Below are positions 41,489 to 50,107 of a stretch of DNA of 64,000 nucleotides, piece by piece. Position 1 is the first letter of the stretch. Each line of letters begins with the position of its first letter. The notes under the pieces were generated by a model. The model was not told the origin of the DNA, ran no database searches, and saw only the letters and a program-made list of their open reading frames with translations. Source of the stretch: Mycobacterium numidiamassiliense (GTDB taxonomy: Bacteria > Actinomycetota > Actinomycetes > Mycobacteriales > Mycobacteriaceae); assembly GCF_900157365.1 (NCBI RefSeq), contig NZ_FUEZ01000004.1, forward strand, positions 917,066 through 981,065, given 5' to 3'. Both the position numbers and the translations under genes were made by a program.

Positions 41489-43140
41489 GTGTCTGCCCGC
41501 AGCAGCAGCACGCCGCTGGGCGTGAGGCCGCCGCTGCTGACCACTCCCACGCGGGCGTCGACGACCTGCCGGTCGCCGGCCTCGCCGCGCAGCTGGGTGA
41601 TCGCCTCGTGTAGCAGACCCATGCCGTGGGTGCGGCCGTGCGAGAGTTGGCCGCCGTGTGTGTTGAGCGGCAATTGCCCATCGCGCGCAATGTTTTTGCC
41701 GCCGTCCAGGAATTCTCGGGCTTCGCCGATGCCGCAGAAGCCAAGTGCCTCGATCCAGGACAGGCAGTTGAAGGTGAACCCGTCGTAGAGCTCGGCGACG
41801 TCGACGTCGGCGGGCCGCAGCGACGTGCGGGTCCACACATGCGCCGCCTGGCCCAGTACCTGCGGCTCGTGGGTCAAAGTGCTTTGGTCCCAATCGGTTC
41901 GCTCGATGATCTGCGTGCCCACCGCCTCCACCAGGACGGGCGGCTTGGCGAGGTCGCGGGCGGCGTCGACGGCGGAGACGATAACGGCTATCGCGCCGTC
42001 GCACGGCACGTCGCAGTCGTAGAGACCGAACGGCGTGGTGATGGGCCGCGCGTTCAGATAGTCATCCATCGTCATCGGGGTGCGATAGACGGCGGTCGGG
42101 TTGAGCTCGGCGTTGGCTCGCTGGTTCAACGCGATCCAGCCCAGCGTCTCCTTGGTGGTGCCGTAACGGTGAAAGTGCCGCTGCGCGTTCATCGCCAACG
42201 TGTGTGCAGCCGAGGTCGCGCCGAACGGCATCTGCCAGCCCGTCATCCGGCCCATCGACGGAATGATCTTGCCCTGCTTCATCAGCTCCCCGTGGGTGGC
42301 TTCCCACAGCGTCCGGAAGCACAGCACGTGCCGGGCCAAACCGGTTGCGACAGCGAGCATTGCGGCGATCACCGAGCCGCCCGGGCCGAACGTCTCCATG
42401 GCTCCGTTGTGCCACGTCGGCCGAATGCCCAGCGCCGCCTCCAGCGCGGTCACGCCGCCTTCGCCGAAGCCGCCGACATTGATCGCACCAGGGTAGGTCG
42501 ACAGCCCGTCGATGTCGTCGTACGTCAACCCGGCGTCGGCGATGGCCGCCTCGCACGCCTGAACCGTCAGCGACAGCGGCAGCTGCATGAGCCGGCGCCC
42601 GATCGGCGACATCCCGATACCGGTGAGCGCAGCTTTGTCTTCGAACTTTTCGGTGGTGAGCATCGGCCGGACGTGTTCGGCGAACCGGTCCGGCGCGATT
42701 TCGTCGACCGGTAACTGGCCGGGCTCGCCGTCCGCGACAACCCGAAACAGCGGGATCCAGACGTCCTCGACGTGCTCGAAGACGACCTGAACCGGCTGGC
42801 CGAGTTCGAGCTGATCGGGATCGGCATCAACGATGTTCGTGGTCAGCCGAACCCGCGGGTCCTCCTTGATCGCCACCTGTGCGATCACGAAGGGCGCCTC
42901 GAGACCGGGCAGGCTGAATCGTTCGTTGAGGGTGAACCCGGCGAGTGTCGCTTTGCCCGAAACCGTGCGCACGCCGACGTCGCGGGATCGGCAGTAGCGA
43001 CACACCGGCGCGGGTGGGTGGATCAGCGCCGCGCAGCCCTTGCATTCCTGGAACCGCAGCCTTCCGTCGGCGCCCGAGGTCCAGAAGAATTCGTTGTCCT
43101 GCGTGATCAGGGGCAGCGGTCGACCCGGTGCTGCTGACAC
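41485..43140 (-). CDS. DUF35 (ChsH2-type)-thiolase fusion, probable retro-aldolase
   Basis: 551-residue fusion. Residues 1-165 are a DUF35 unit: zinc ribbon C33-x2-C36...C47-x2-C50 plus an OB fold. The rest is an SCP2-type thiolase-like domain (AELYDGFTFNCLSWIEALGFC; LPLNTHGGQLSHGRTHG; EAITQLRGEAGDRQV). The region that should hold the nucleophilic Cys reads TFGPGGS, without Cys, as in the Ltp2 aldolases of steroid side-chain loss, which need a separate DUF35 partner. GTG 43140 follows GGAGGTGA; ATG 43176 is an alternative. First gene of the operon to 38992. Confidence 0.88.
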   Translation of the reverse strand: MSAAPGRPLPLITQDNEFFWTSGADGRLRFQECKGCAALIHPPAPVCRYCRSRDVGVRTVSGKATLAGFTLNERFSLPGLEAPFVIAQVAIKEDPRVRLTTNIVDADPDQLELGQPVQVVFEHVEDVWIPLFRVVADGEPGQLPVDEIAPDRFAEHVRPMLTTEKFEDKAALTGIGMSPIGRRLMQLPLSLTVQACEAAIADAGLTYDDIDGLSTYPGAINVGGFGEGGVTALEAALGIRPTWHNGAMETFGPGGSVIAAMLAVATGLARHVLCFRTLWEATHGELMKQGKIIPSMGRMTGWQMPFGATSAAHTLAMNAQRHFHRYGTTKETLGWIALNQRANAELNPTAVYRTPMTMDDYLNARPITTPFGLYDCDVPCDGAIAVIVSAVDAARDLAKPPVLVEAVGTQIIERTDWDQSTLTHEPQVLGQAAHVWTRTSLRPADVDVAELYDGFTFNCLSWIEALGFCGIGEAREFLDGGKNIARDGQLPLNTHGGQLSHGRTHGMGLLHEAITQLRGEAGDRQVVDARVGVVSSGGLTPSGVLLLRADT

Positions 43141-43200
43141 GTCACCTCCGGGAGTCGAACGGCCCGACAATCGCATCTGGTAGGACCGTTATACGATTTG

Positions 43201-43215
43201 GAGAATTACGTTATC
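43201..43215. promoter_or_regulatory. GAGAAT-N3-ATTCTC-like operator, site 5 (degenerate)
   Basis: GAGAATTACGTTATC; left arm perfect, right arm four of six, 60 bp before the DUF35-thiolase start. The surrounding 126-bp gap is AT-rich for this genome and should contain the operon's promoter. Confidence 0.45.
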
Positions 43216-43266
43216 ACCCGCGAGCAGGAGCAATCCAGGCTTTTCGCGCGCGCTCGCCCCGATGAT

Positions 43267-43563
43267 TCAACGCGTGAATCCCCACTCCGCTTCGTTGGCT
43301 TCGGTTTTGAGTCGTGAGGCGGGATCGTCGTCTTCGCGCAGTGCCGGGTTGGGTACACCGGTTTGGCGCTCGCCGACCTCAGTGATGGCGTGCACGGGGC
43401 AATCCAGTAGGGCCCGCATCACCGGATCGCGGTCTTGCTCGGCTACGTTGCCATCGCCGATCAGCGACGCGTACCCCCAGTCGTCCAGCGAGAAGTACCC
43501 CGGCGCGTGCTTGGCGCAGACGCCGAAACCGTCGCAGATGGTGCGGTCCAATCGGATTTTCAT
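43267..43563 (-). CDS. Ferredoxin with C-terminal extension, Phe at the variable position
   Basis: 98-residue ferredoxin: C10-x2-F13-x2-C16 and C55-P, then a charged tail of about 35 residues (LREDDDPASRLKTEANEAEW) absent from the other ferredoxins here. Phe cannot bind the cluster, so [3Fe-4S] is expected. ATG overlaps the stop of the NuoF-like reductase (ATGA), making that enzyme its likely reductase. Confidence 0.88.
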   Translation of the reverse strand: MKIRLDRTICDGFGVCAKHAPGYFSLDDWGYASLIGDGNVAEQDRDPVMRALLDCPVHAITEVGERQTGVPNPALREDDDPASRLKTEANEAEWGFTR

Positions 43564-44861
43564 GCCTGCCTCACAGCGTCTGCCGCATAGGGACGATCGG
43601 CGCGGAAGGGGTGACCGGCGCAGTCCTGGCACGCGCCGTCGAGATGCTGCGCCACTTCGTTGGGGAACTGATCGAGCAGGCTGGCGGCCACGTTGGTAGC
43701 GGCGTCCAGCGTCGCGCACGCCCCACGCCCACGCAGCACCACCGACCAGCGACGCAACCGGTCGACATCCTCTGTCGTCGCCGCGCCGTCGCGTAATGCC
43801 CCGGCGGCCGCGGCCATCGCCGCGGTCCCGTTGAAACACGACCCGCATTGCCCGGCATTCTCGCGGTCGAAGTAGCCCAGCACCGAAGCCGCGACAGCGA
43901 CCGGGCATTCGTCGGTGATCACCGAGATCGCGCCGCAGCCCAGCCCACTGCCGAACCGGCGCATCGTTTCGTGGTCCAGGCTGGTCTCCAGCACGCGCTG
44001 GTTGAGTAAGCCGGCGAAATAGCCACCCATGAGGACGCCGCGTACTTGATCGGGTGAAACCCCGTGCAGGGCAAGCAGTTCAGTGAACGGTAAGCCGTGT
44101 GGGAGCTCGTAGAGAACCGTCGGCCGTCCGGCTCCGGTAATGGTGGCCAGAAAAGTACCCGACGACAGCGGTGAGCCCTGCGAGCGGTACGACGCCGCGC
44201 CGTGGTGCTGCAGGTACGGCAGATTGGCCAGGGTCTCGACATTGCTCACCAGCGTGGGTCGCTCGTCGACACCCGCTTCGAACGGACGCGGCGGCTTGTC
44301 GGTCGGCTTGGCCGGGCCGCCGTTGATCGCCCGAACCACGGCGGTCTCTTCGCCGGCCACGTATCCGGGCTGAACCGTCACCACGCTCACCGTCGTGGTG
44401 CCGAACGTGTCGGGATCGAGTTCGCCCAAGGCGGTTTCGACGCTGTGCGCCGATTCCGGTTCGGACACATAGACATACGCCTTGGCGGCGCCGACGATCG
44501 CCGCGGCCAACCGCAGCCCATCCAGAACCAGGTGGGGGCGGTTACGCAGCAACCAGCGGTCCTTGATCGAAGCCGGTTCTCCCTCTTCGCCATTCGCGAC
44601 GACGACGGCCCCGTGCGCCACGCGCCCGTTGTCGCGCACCGTGCGCAGCTTCACCGCCAGTGGGAACGCTGCGCCACCACGGCCGGCCAGGCCGCTGGCT
44701 TCGACTTCACTCAGCAACTCGTCGGTGTCGGCCAGCGGGCGGTAGCCGTCGCGCTCTCGATACGCGGCGAGGTCCTCGCGGCCCTGCTGTGTGACCAGCA
44801 GTCGAGGCTCGCACCCGGGCGCGGTGGCGGTAGTGATGGTTGTCGATTGGACGGTGTTCAC
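43560..44861 (-). CDS. NuoF-like NADH dehydrogenase subunit, stand-alone ferredoxin reductase candidate
   Basis: 433-residue homologue of the 51-kDa complex I subunit. SGLAGRGGAAFP (56-67) and ANGEEGEPAS are the NADH/FMN-binding motifs; the SLBB-like segment follows. The N3-cluster motif is CGSCFNG where complex I has CxxCxxC, so the third Cys is missing; a later Cys (RGACATL) and a C-terminal CQDC are present. No other complex I gene is nearby. Paired with the downstream ferredoxin, it probably moves electrons from NADH to oxygenases. GTG 44861 is preferred to GTG 44897. Confidence 0.85.
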   Translation of the reverse strand: MNTVQSTTITTATAPGCEPRLLVTQQGREDLAAYRERDGYRPLADTDELLSEVEASGLAGRGGAAFPLAVKLRTVRDNGRVAHGAVVVANGEEGEPASIKDRWLLRNRPHLVLDGLRLAAAIVGAAKAYVYVSEPESAHSVETALGELDPDTFGTTTVSVVTVQPGYVAGEETAVVRAINGGPAKPTDKPPRPFEAGVDERPTLVSNVETLANLPYLQHHGAASYRSQGSPLSSGTFLATITGAGRPTVLYELPHGLPFTELLALHGVSPDQVRGVLMGGYFAGLLNQRVLETSLDHETMRRFGSGLGCGAISVITDECPVAVAASVLGYFDRENAGQCGSCFNGTAAMAAAAGALRDGAATTEDVDRLRRWSVVLRGRGACATLDAATNVAASLLDQFPNEVAQHLDGACQDCAGHPFRADRPYAADAVRQA

Positions 44862-44897
44862 GGCTGGCCTGTCATCGTCTTGGTTAGGCTTGCGCAC

Positions 44898-45371
44898 ATG
44901 CGAATTGCGGTGGTGCGCGTCAACGTCGACCCGGACAGCGCCCGCACGCCCGCGCAGCTACGAGACGGCATGGCAGTTCTCCTCGAAGTCGCGGGCGCGG
45001 CCGGTGTCGACGTTGTCGAGAACGACCTGGCGGCCATGCCGGGAAATCGCCGTGAAGTCGAGCTGCTCGTCGCCGCCGAAAACGGCGACATCGCGAAGGA
45101 AACCGCAATGGAGTTGTGCGCCAGGGTATTCGGCGCTGCCCCGGTTCCGGGCGTGGTCACCTTCATCAGCCGGGGGACCGACGACGACGCGCACGGCGTG
45201 TTGTCCGGATTCGGGCTCACCGGCGACATTGTGCGGACGCCTGGCGACGACGGCTTCGACATCGTGTACGTGACGCTGCGTGAGGACGATCTCGACCGCA
45301 TCCCCGAAAGCCGAGTCCACACGGCGCTTGAGGCCTCGCTCAACTGCGAGGTCCACATCCGCACGGTGTAA
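44898..45371 (+). CDS. Hypothetical protein
   Basis: 157-residue acidic protein, divergent from the NuoF-like gene (36 bp between starts). Predicted alpha/beta with strands RIAVVRVNV, VELLVAAE, PGVVTFISRG and FDIVYVTL; no known motif recognised and no signal peptide. It ends 5 bp before the convergent alpha/beta hydrolase. An effector or assembly role for the redox pair is a guess from position only. Confidence 0.7.
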   Translation: MRIAVVRVNVDPDSARTPAQLRDGMAVLLEVAGAAGVDVVENDLAAMPGNRREVELLVAAENGDIAKETAMELCARVFGAAPVPGVVTFISRGTDDDAHGVLSGFGLTGDIVRTPGDDGFDIVYVTLREDDLDRIPESRVHTALEASLNCEVHIRTV

Positions 45372-45376
45372 ACGCA

Positions 45377-46243
45377 TCAGTTGCCCAGGAACTCGAGGAT
45401 CGGGGGTGCGGCCTGCACCCAGGTGTCGAACATGTTGAATCGCTTCACTTTGCCCGCGGCGCGCTCTTCGGATGCACGCTCCCAGGCGTCCTCCGGCCAG
45501 GGCGGGTCGATGAGCTTGGAGCCCTTGATCAAACAACTGACCTCCAAAGAGGTGCGCTTGGGGTGATCCATGTCGTTCTCGCCGCCACGAATGATCAACG
45601 TGGGGACCTGGATCTGGTCGAACATTTCGTCGGGGACACCGGGGATGGTCTGCCCGGGCTTGGACACGAATGCGTTGAGCCAGCGCAGCATCACCTTGAG
45701 GAACTCGTCTTTGTCGAAGTCGAGGAACCGCTGCTTGTTGGCCGGGTTCTCCTCGATGCGCTCGCGCCATTCCTGGACCTTCACCACGCCGTGCATGCCG
45801 GTGCCGCGCACCGCGAGAATGCTTGGGATGATGTAGAAGGATCCGAGCACGAAGCTGCCGTAGATGCCGCCGACAATGTTCCAGACCACCAACTTCTCGA
45901 CGAGCTCGGGGTAGAGCATCGTGGTCAGCATGGAATCCCTTGCGCCACCTGAGCCGCCGGCCAGGATGCACCGCTCGACACCGAGGCCGTTCAACAGCTT
46001 CTTGAGCGTCTCGGCGCGCATGTGCGACTCGCTCTGCCCGTAGAACTGGACGTCGGAGGCGCCGCAGTTAGGCCGGTCCCAGAGCAGCACCCGATAGCCA
46101 CCCGCGGCCAGGGCATCGGCCAGTGGGCGCAGGCCGTCGATCTCCTTGCTGAACCGGCCGCCCGGCGTCAGTGCGATGAGATCGCCTGACTCGCCGAGGA
46201 TTTCGTAGACCACATTTCCGCCGTTGACCTCGATTGAAGGCAC
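45377..46243 (-). CDS. Alpha/beta hydrolase-fold protein
   Basis: 288-residue alpha/beta-hydrolase-fold protein with the nucleophile elbow AGGSGGA (Ser98) and an LLWDRPNCGASD strand. No histidine lies in the C-terminal segment after KLIDPPWPED where the catalytic His is expected, so activity is uncertain or uses another His (DHPKR). GTG 46243 has AGGAGA upstream. Last gene of a four-gene minus-strand operon with a Rieske ferredoxin and two amidohydrolases. Confidence 0.83.
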   Translation of the reverse strand: MPSIEVNGGNVVYEILGESGDLIALTPGGRFSKEIDGLRPLADALAAGGYRVLLWDRPNCGASDVQFYGQSESHMRAETLKKLLNGLGVERCILAGGSGGARDSMLTTMLYPELVEKLVVWNIVGGIYGSFVLGSFYIIPSILAVRGTGMHGVVKVQEWRERIEENPANKQRFLDFDKDEFLKVMLRWLNAFVSKPGQTIPGVPDEMFDQIQVPTLIIRGGENDMDHPKRTSLEVSCLIKGSKLIDPPWPEDAWERASEERAAGKVKRFNMFDTWVQAAPPILEFLGN

Positions 46244-46258
46244 GCGATTCTCCTGTGA

Positions 46259-46651
46259 TTAGGCCTGCACCAGCACGTCGTTGCCGACGACGCGCACCGG
46301 ATAGGTACGGATACTCCATTCGGGCTTGACCGCGGTGGTGCCGGTCGCCAGCTCGAAACCCCATTGGTGCCAAGGGCAATAGATGTACTCCAGGTCGCGC
46401 ACCATGATCGAGTCACCCGGAGCGGTCTCGTCGACGACTGTGCGCCCCCGCGCGCGACCCGAACACAGCGGACCGCCTTGGTGCGGGCAGTAATTCGCGA
46501 TGGCGTAGAAGCTGCCGTTGACGTTGTAGACGCCGACGCCATGCCGCCCGATGGGCACCAGCTTGTGCTTGCCCGGCGGGATTTCGTCTACGGTCGCGAC
46601 GACGTGCTCGCGGCCCTGGGCGAGGCGGGGCCGCTTGGTCTCTTCGGTCAA
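46259..46651 (-). CDS. Rieske [2Fe-2S] ferredoxin
   Basis: 130-residue soluble Rieske protein: C55-P-H57 and C92-P-W-H95 ligate the cluster. Such small proteins feed Rieske oxygenases or act as domains of nitrite-reductase-like systems. TTG 46651 follows the amidohydrolase stop by one base. The Rieske oxygenase at 27583, which has no adjacent electron donor, is a possible partner in trans. Confidence 0.9.
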   Translation of the reverse strand: MTEETKRPRLAQGREHVVATVDEIPPGKHKLVPIGRHGVGVYNVNGSFYAIANYCPHQGGPLCSGRARGRTVVDETAPGDSIMVRDLEYIYCPWHQWGFELATGTTAVKPEWSIRTYPVRVVGNDVLVQA

Positions 46652-46652
46652 T

Positions 46653-47798
46653 TCAGAGCACCCGGACTTGACCCTCGAGGACGGGAACCGTCTCGGGAAG
46701 GTGATAGGTCGCGATGCCGTTCTTGTACATCACCGCTTCGCGGGCGTGCTTGGGCAGGTGTTTGACCAACCAGCGCGGGTCGTCGAAAGTCCAGTGCGGG
46801 TAGTCCGACGAGAAGAGCAGGATCTTCTCGCACTCCATCCACTCCAGCGCCCGGGTCAGCTCGGTCTTGTCCTCGGGGTAGTCCAGCGGCTGCGTGGTGA
46901 ACTTGATGTGGTCCTTGACGTACTCCGACGGCTTGCGCTTGATGTCGACCCACGACTTGCGTGCTTCGTAGAGGGCGTCCATGCGCCACATCAGCGGCAA
47001 GATCCAGGTGAACGCGTGCTCGACGAACACGATCCGTAGCGTCGGGAACCGGTCGAAGACGCCGTCGAAGATCAGGCTCATCACCTGGTTAGCGGCCAGC
47101 AGCGAGTACGTCACCATGAAGTCGTGGTTGTAGCTGGGGTATCCCACCGGCGGGGCCGGCAGCTCCTCGAAGTGGCTGCGCGACAGGTGGCAACTCACGG
47201 TGATGTCGTGCTTGGTGGCGGCAGCCCAGATCGGGTCGTACTTCGGGTTGCCCCATGGCGGCCGCGGCTCGGCCTTGATCAGGATCTGTGCCATGTAGGG
47301 GTGCCCGGCCCACTTCTCGATCTCGCGGACCGACTCTTCGGGTTCCTCGATGGCTGCACAAATCGAACCACGCCACCGCTCGTGCCAGTTGTTGTGGCTG
47401 TCCAGCCAATGATGCGCCTGCCACTCGTTCAACGCGGTCGCCATCGCGTGCTGCGCCTCGGGAATGCGAGCGGGGTAGGCGGCGGGTTCCAGGATCGCGA
47501 TGTCGGAGCCCGCCTCCATGATCAGCTGACGGAACGCCATGTCCGGGTCGCTGCAGGGGAACTCGCCGTTGGCGGGGAAGGCGTCCGTGCGCATCGCGTA
47601 GCTGTGCGCGTAGTCGGGGGCGTCGTAGTAGATCTGCTCGCCGATATTGCGGGTGAGGAAGTATTTGCTGCGCCACGGCTCGGGAATGTAGGGGGTGAGC
47701 TCACCGCGCTTGGGCGCTGGGTGGACGTCCGAATCGACGCACCGGACGGCGATGCGCTCGGCAGCGGGAACCCGCTCCTGCGAATGGGTCAAGGTCAT
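46653..47798 (-). CDS. Amidohydrolase-family protein (ACMSD/decarboxylase-like)
   Basis: 381-residue amidohydrolase-2 protein. The N-terminal strand is VDSDVHPAPKRGE, the C-terminal strand SSDYPHWTFDDP keeps the Asp, and SCHLSRSH supplies a central His. FVEHAFTWILPLMWRMD is characteristic of the mycobacterial group. It follows, by 33 bp, a paralogue lacking the Asp (47832). Substrate unknown. Confidence 0.86.
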   Translation of the reverse strand: MTLTHSQERVPAAERIAVRCVDSDVHPAPKRGELTPYIPEPWRSKYFLTRNIGEQIYYDAPDYAHSYAMRTDAFPANGEFPCSDPDMAFRQLIMEAGSDIAILEPAAYPARIPEAQHAMATALNEWQAHHWLDSHNNWHERWRGSICAAIEEPEESVREIEKWAGHPYMAQILIKAEPRPPWGNPKYDPIWAAATKHDITVSCHLSRSHFEELPAPPVGYPSYNHDFMVTYSLLAANQVMSLIFDGVFDRFPTLRIVFVEHAFTWILPLMWRMDALYEARKSWVDIKRKPSEYVKDHIKFTTQPLDYPEDKTELTRALEWMECEKILLFSSDYPHWTFDDPRWLVKHLPKHAREAVMYKNGIATYHLPETVPVLEGQVRVL

Positions 47799-47831
47799 TG
47801 TGGCCTCCCTTGGTCACCTCTCATTGTGCGA

Positions 47832-48923
47832 CTAGCCCGCCGCCAGGTCGACAGAAATGTCGATCCCATAGAGATCGGCGGCATTGCGCCAACACAACTT
47901 GTCGCGTTGCTCGGCCGACAGCGCTTTCGGCAGCTTGCTGACGTCGCCGAGTTGCCAGTGCGGGTAGCTCGAGCCGAACATCGTCATGTCGTCCTTGCCG
48001 GTGAAGCCGAACCACTCGCCGGCGAATTCGACATCGCCGGGACCGTCCAGGCTGCCCTGGACGAAGTAGACGTGTCCGGGCAGGTAGTCACTGGGAATCC
48101 GGGGCGCCCACGGCGTCTGCTCGAGGTGCGGTCGGCCGAACGTGTCCATCCGCCAGATGAACGGGGTGATGAAATCCGCGGCGCCGTCGCCCCAGACGAA
48201 TTTCAGGCCGGGAAAGCGTTCGAACACGCCCTCGGCGATCATGTTCATCTGGTGGTAGATGTAGTTCAGCGCCATGAAGCTGACGTAGTGCTCGTAGACC
48301 CGGGTATTGCCGTTCGGGGTCGGCGGATTGGCGATACCCGAACCGACCTCGATGTGCGCGGCAACCGGGAGGCCCGCGTCGGCGGCCGCCTCCCAGAGCG
48401 GCCAGAACTGAGGCTTGCCGTAGACCTCGCGGGACTGCAGCGGGACACCGATCTGGACCACGCGGGGATGCGCACGCCATCTCTCGATTTCGCGCAGTGC
48501 CCCGGCGATGTCGTCGGGATTGACGCGGATGGTGCCGCGGAACCGGTCGCCGTACTCCGCTGACTCCAGCCAGTTCGACACCATCATCTCGTTGTGCGCG
48601 GCATGCAGCGCGCTGCCCAGGTGCCGGTCCGGCATGATGCCGCGTGCCATTGGATGCAGGATCGCCACATCGACGCCGCGCTTCGAAAACAGTTCGTGGC
48701 CAACGAATTCCGGGTCTGAACCCGGATACTGGTCGTCCGGTCCTTCGGTATTGGGTGCGTACTCGCCGCCCGGCGCTCCGTACCAGTCCATTTCGTAGTC
48801 GGGGAAGCCGCGACTCTTGAACGGCTCGCGCAGGGTCTTCCGCAGCGCCTTGTTGGACGGGAAGAAGATGTGCACGCTGGCGTCGATCAGTGGCGTGCGT
48901 GTCCCGTCAGCGTGTTCGATCAC
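47832..48923 (-). CDS. Amidohydrolase-family protein lacking the catalytic Asp
   Basis: 363-residue paralogue of the next gene downstream. The metal strand is IDASVHIFFPS rather than DSDVHPAP, and the C-terminal strand is FGSSYPHW with Ser319 where the three other family members in this window have Asp. The rest of the barrel (AAHIEVGSG, VWGDGAADFITPFIWRMD) is intact. GTG 48923 with AAGGG eight bases upstream is chosen over the longer frame. It may be a non-catalytic partner of the 46653 product. Confidence 0.82.
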   Translation of the reverse strand: MIEHADGTRTPLIDASVHIFFPSNKALRKTLREPFKSRGFPDYEMDWYGAPGGEYAPNTEGPDDQYPGSDPEFVGHELFSKRGVDVAILHPMARGIMPDRHLGSALHAAHNEMMVSNWLESAEYGDRFRGTIRVNPDDIAGALREIERWRAHPRVVQIGVPLQSREVYGKPQFWPLWEAAADAGLPVAAHIEVGSGIANPPTPNGNTRVYEHYVSFMALNYIYHQMNMIAEGVFERFPGLKFVWGDGAADFITPFIWRMDTFGRPHLEQTPWAPRIPSDYLPGHVYFVQGSLDGPGDVEFAGEWFGFTGKDDMTMFGSSYPHWQLGDVSKLPKALSAEQRDKLCWRNAADLYGIDISVDLAAG

Positions 48924-49261
48924 GGAAGCCACCCTTCGAATCCGGTAGCCAAATTGGGGCAGGCCCGGCCATATGATAGATAATCTAACATTCTGATCGG
49001 CTGCCAATCAATCGGTTTCCGGTAAGCGATTCGGTTAATATCCGCCCTGGTAGGCACCAGTATTGAAGCCTTCAGGGCAATCGGCGTTCTTCAAACTGGA
49101 TAATATCATTCTCCTGTTCACCGGTGGGCGAAGTCAACAGTCGTGAGGTTGCCTTGGAGCGGCTGACATGCGGCGAGCGGCCGCAGTGTCCCTCGGGCAT
49201 CGACTTTACAGTTCTAGCGATAAATGTCACGCTGTCGGGCGTCTGAAACTCAGGAGAATGC
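48924..49261. other. Divergent intergenic region
   Basis: 338 bases between the amidohydrolase operon and the SDR at 49262. It includes an AT-rich stretch (ATATGATAGATAATCTAAC near 48972), likely the amidohydrolase promoter, and a one-mismatch GAGAAT box at 49099-49113. No gene is visible. Confidence 0.5.
49099..49113. promoter_or_regulatory. GAGAAT-N3-ATTCTC-like operator, site 6 (one mismatch)
   Basis: GATAATATCATTCTC; right arm perfect, left arm five of six. It lies 148 bp before the SDR at 49262 and 175 bp from the amidohydrolase operon start, so either could be the target. Confidence 0.55.
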
Positions 49262-50107
49262 ATGGATAAGACAGGGCAAGCGATGGCGGGCCGGACCGTC
49301 GTCATCTCGGGGGCGAGCCGCGGAATCGGCCTGGCCATTGGGATTGGGGCAGCCAAGCTCGGCGCCAACGTCGTATTGCTGGCGAAAACCGCTGAGCCGC
49401 ACCCCAAACTGCCCGGCACCGTGCACACCGCGGCGCGCGACATCGAGGACGCCGGGGGCAAGGCGGTCGCCGTCGTCGGAGACGTGCGCAGCGAGGAAGA
49501 CGTGCAGCGCGTCGTCGACACCGGCGTCGAAGCATTCGGTGGCATCGACGTCTGCGTCAACAACGCCAGCGCCATCGCCACCGAGCCCACCGAAGCGCTG
49601 TCGGCCAAGAAGTTCGACCTCATGCAAGACATCAATATCCGCGGCACGTTTCTCCTGACAAAGGCCGCGGTGCCGCATCTGCGCCGGTCGGCCAATCCGC
49701 ACGTGCTGACCATCGCGCCGCCGCTGAACCTCAGTCCGAAGTGGCTGGGAGCCCATCCGTCCTACACGCTCTCGAAGTACGGCATGACCCTGCTGTCGCT
49801 GGGCTGGGCCGCCGAATATGCAAGTGACGGAATCGCTTTCAACTGCCTGTGGCCCGAGACCTATATCGCCACCGCCGCGGTCGCCAACTCGCCCGACGCG
49901 GAGGCGCGGCTCGCCAGGTCGCGCGATCCGGCGATCATGGCCGATGCGGCGGTAGAGATCATCTCCCGACCGGCGGTGGCCCACACGGGAGAGTGCCTGA
50001 TCGACGCCGACGTGCTCCGCGCCGCGGGGAAACACGACCTGCGTGAGTACGGCGGTGGATCGAACCCGATCGTGGACCTCTTCCTCGACGAGATTCACTC
50101 CGGCTAG
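49262..50107 (+). CDS. SDR of the HSDL2-like type
   Basis: 281-residue short-chain dehydrogenase closely resembling hydroxysteroid-dehydrogenase-like protein 2: SGASRGIG 16-23, APPLNLSPKW 152-161, SYTLSKYGM with Y168/K172, and NCLWPETYIATAAV. The serine that opens the PPLNL motif in human HSDL2 is Ala152. AGGAG precedes ATG 49262. Likely peroxisomal-type 2,4-dienoyl or hydroxyacyl chemistry in HSDL2 is itself unsettled. Convergent with the next gene, stops overlapping. Confidence 0.87.
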   Translation: MDKTGQAMAGRTVVISGASRGIGLAIGIGAAKLGANVVLLAKTAEPHPKLPGTVHTAARDIEDAGGKAVAVVGDVRSEEDVQRVVDTGVEAFGGIDVCVNNASAIATEPTEALSAKKFDLMQDINIRGTFLLTKAAVPHLRRSANPHVLTIAPPLNLSPKWLGAHPSYTLSKYGMTLLSLGWAAEYASDGIAFNCLWPETYIATAAVANSPDAEARLARSRDPAIMADAAVEIISRPAVAHTGECLIDADVLRAAGKHDLREYGGGSNPIVDLFLDEIHSG

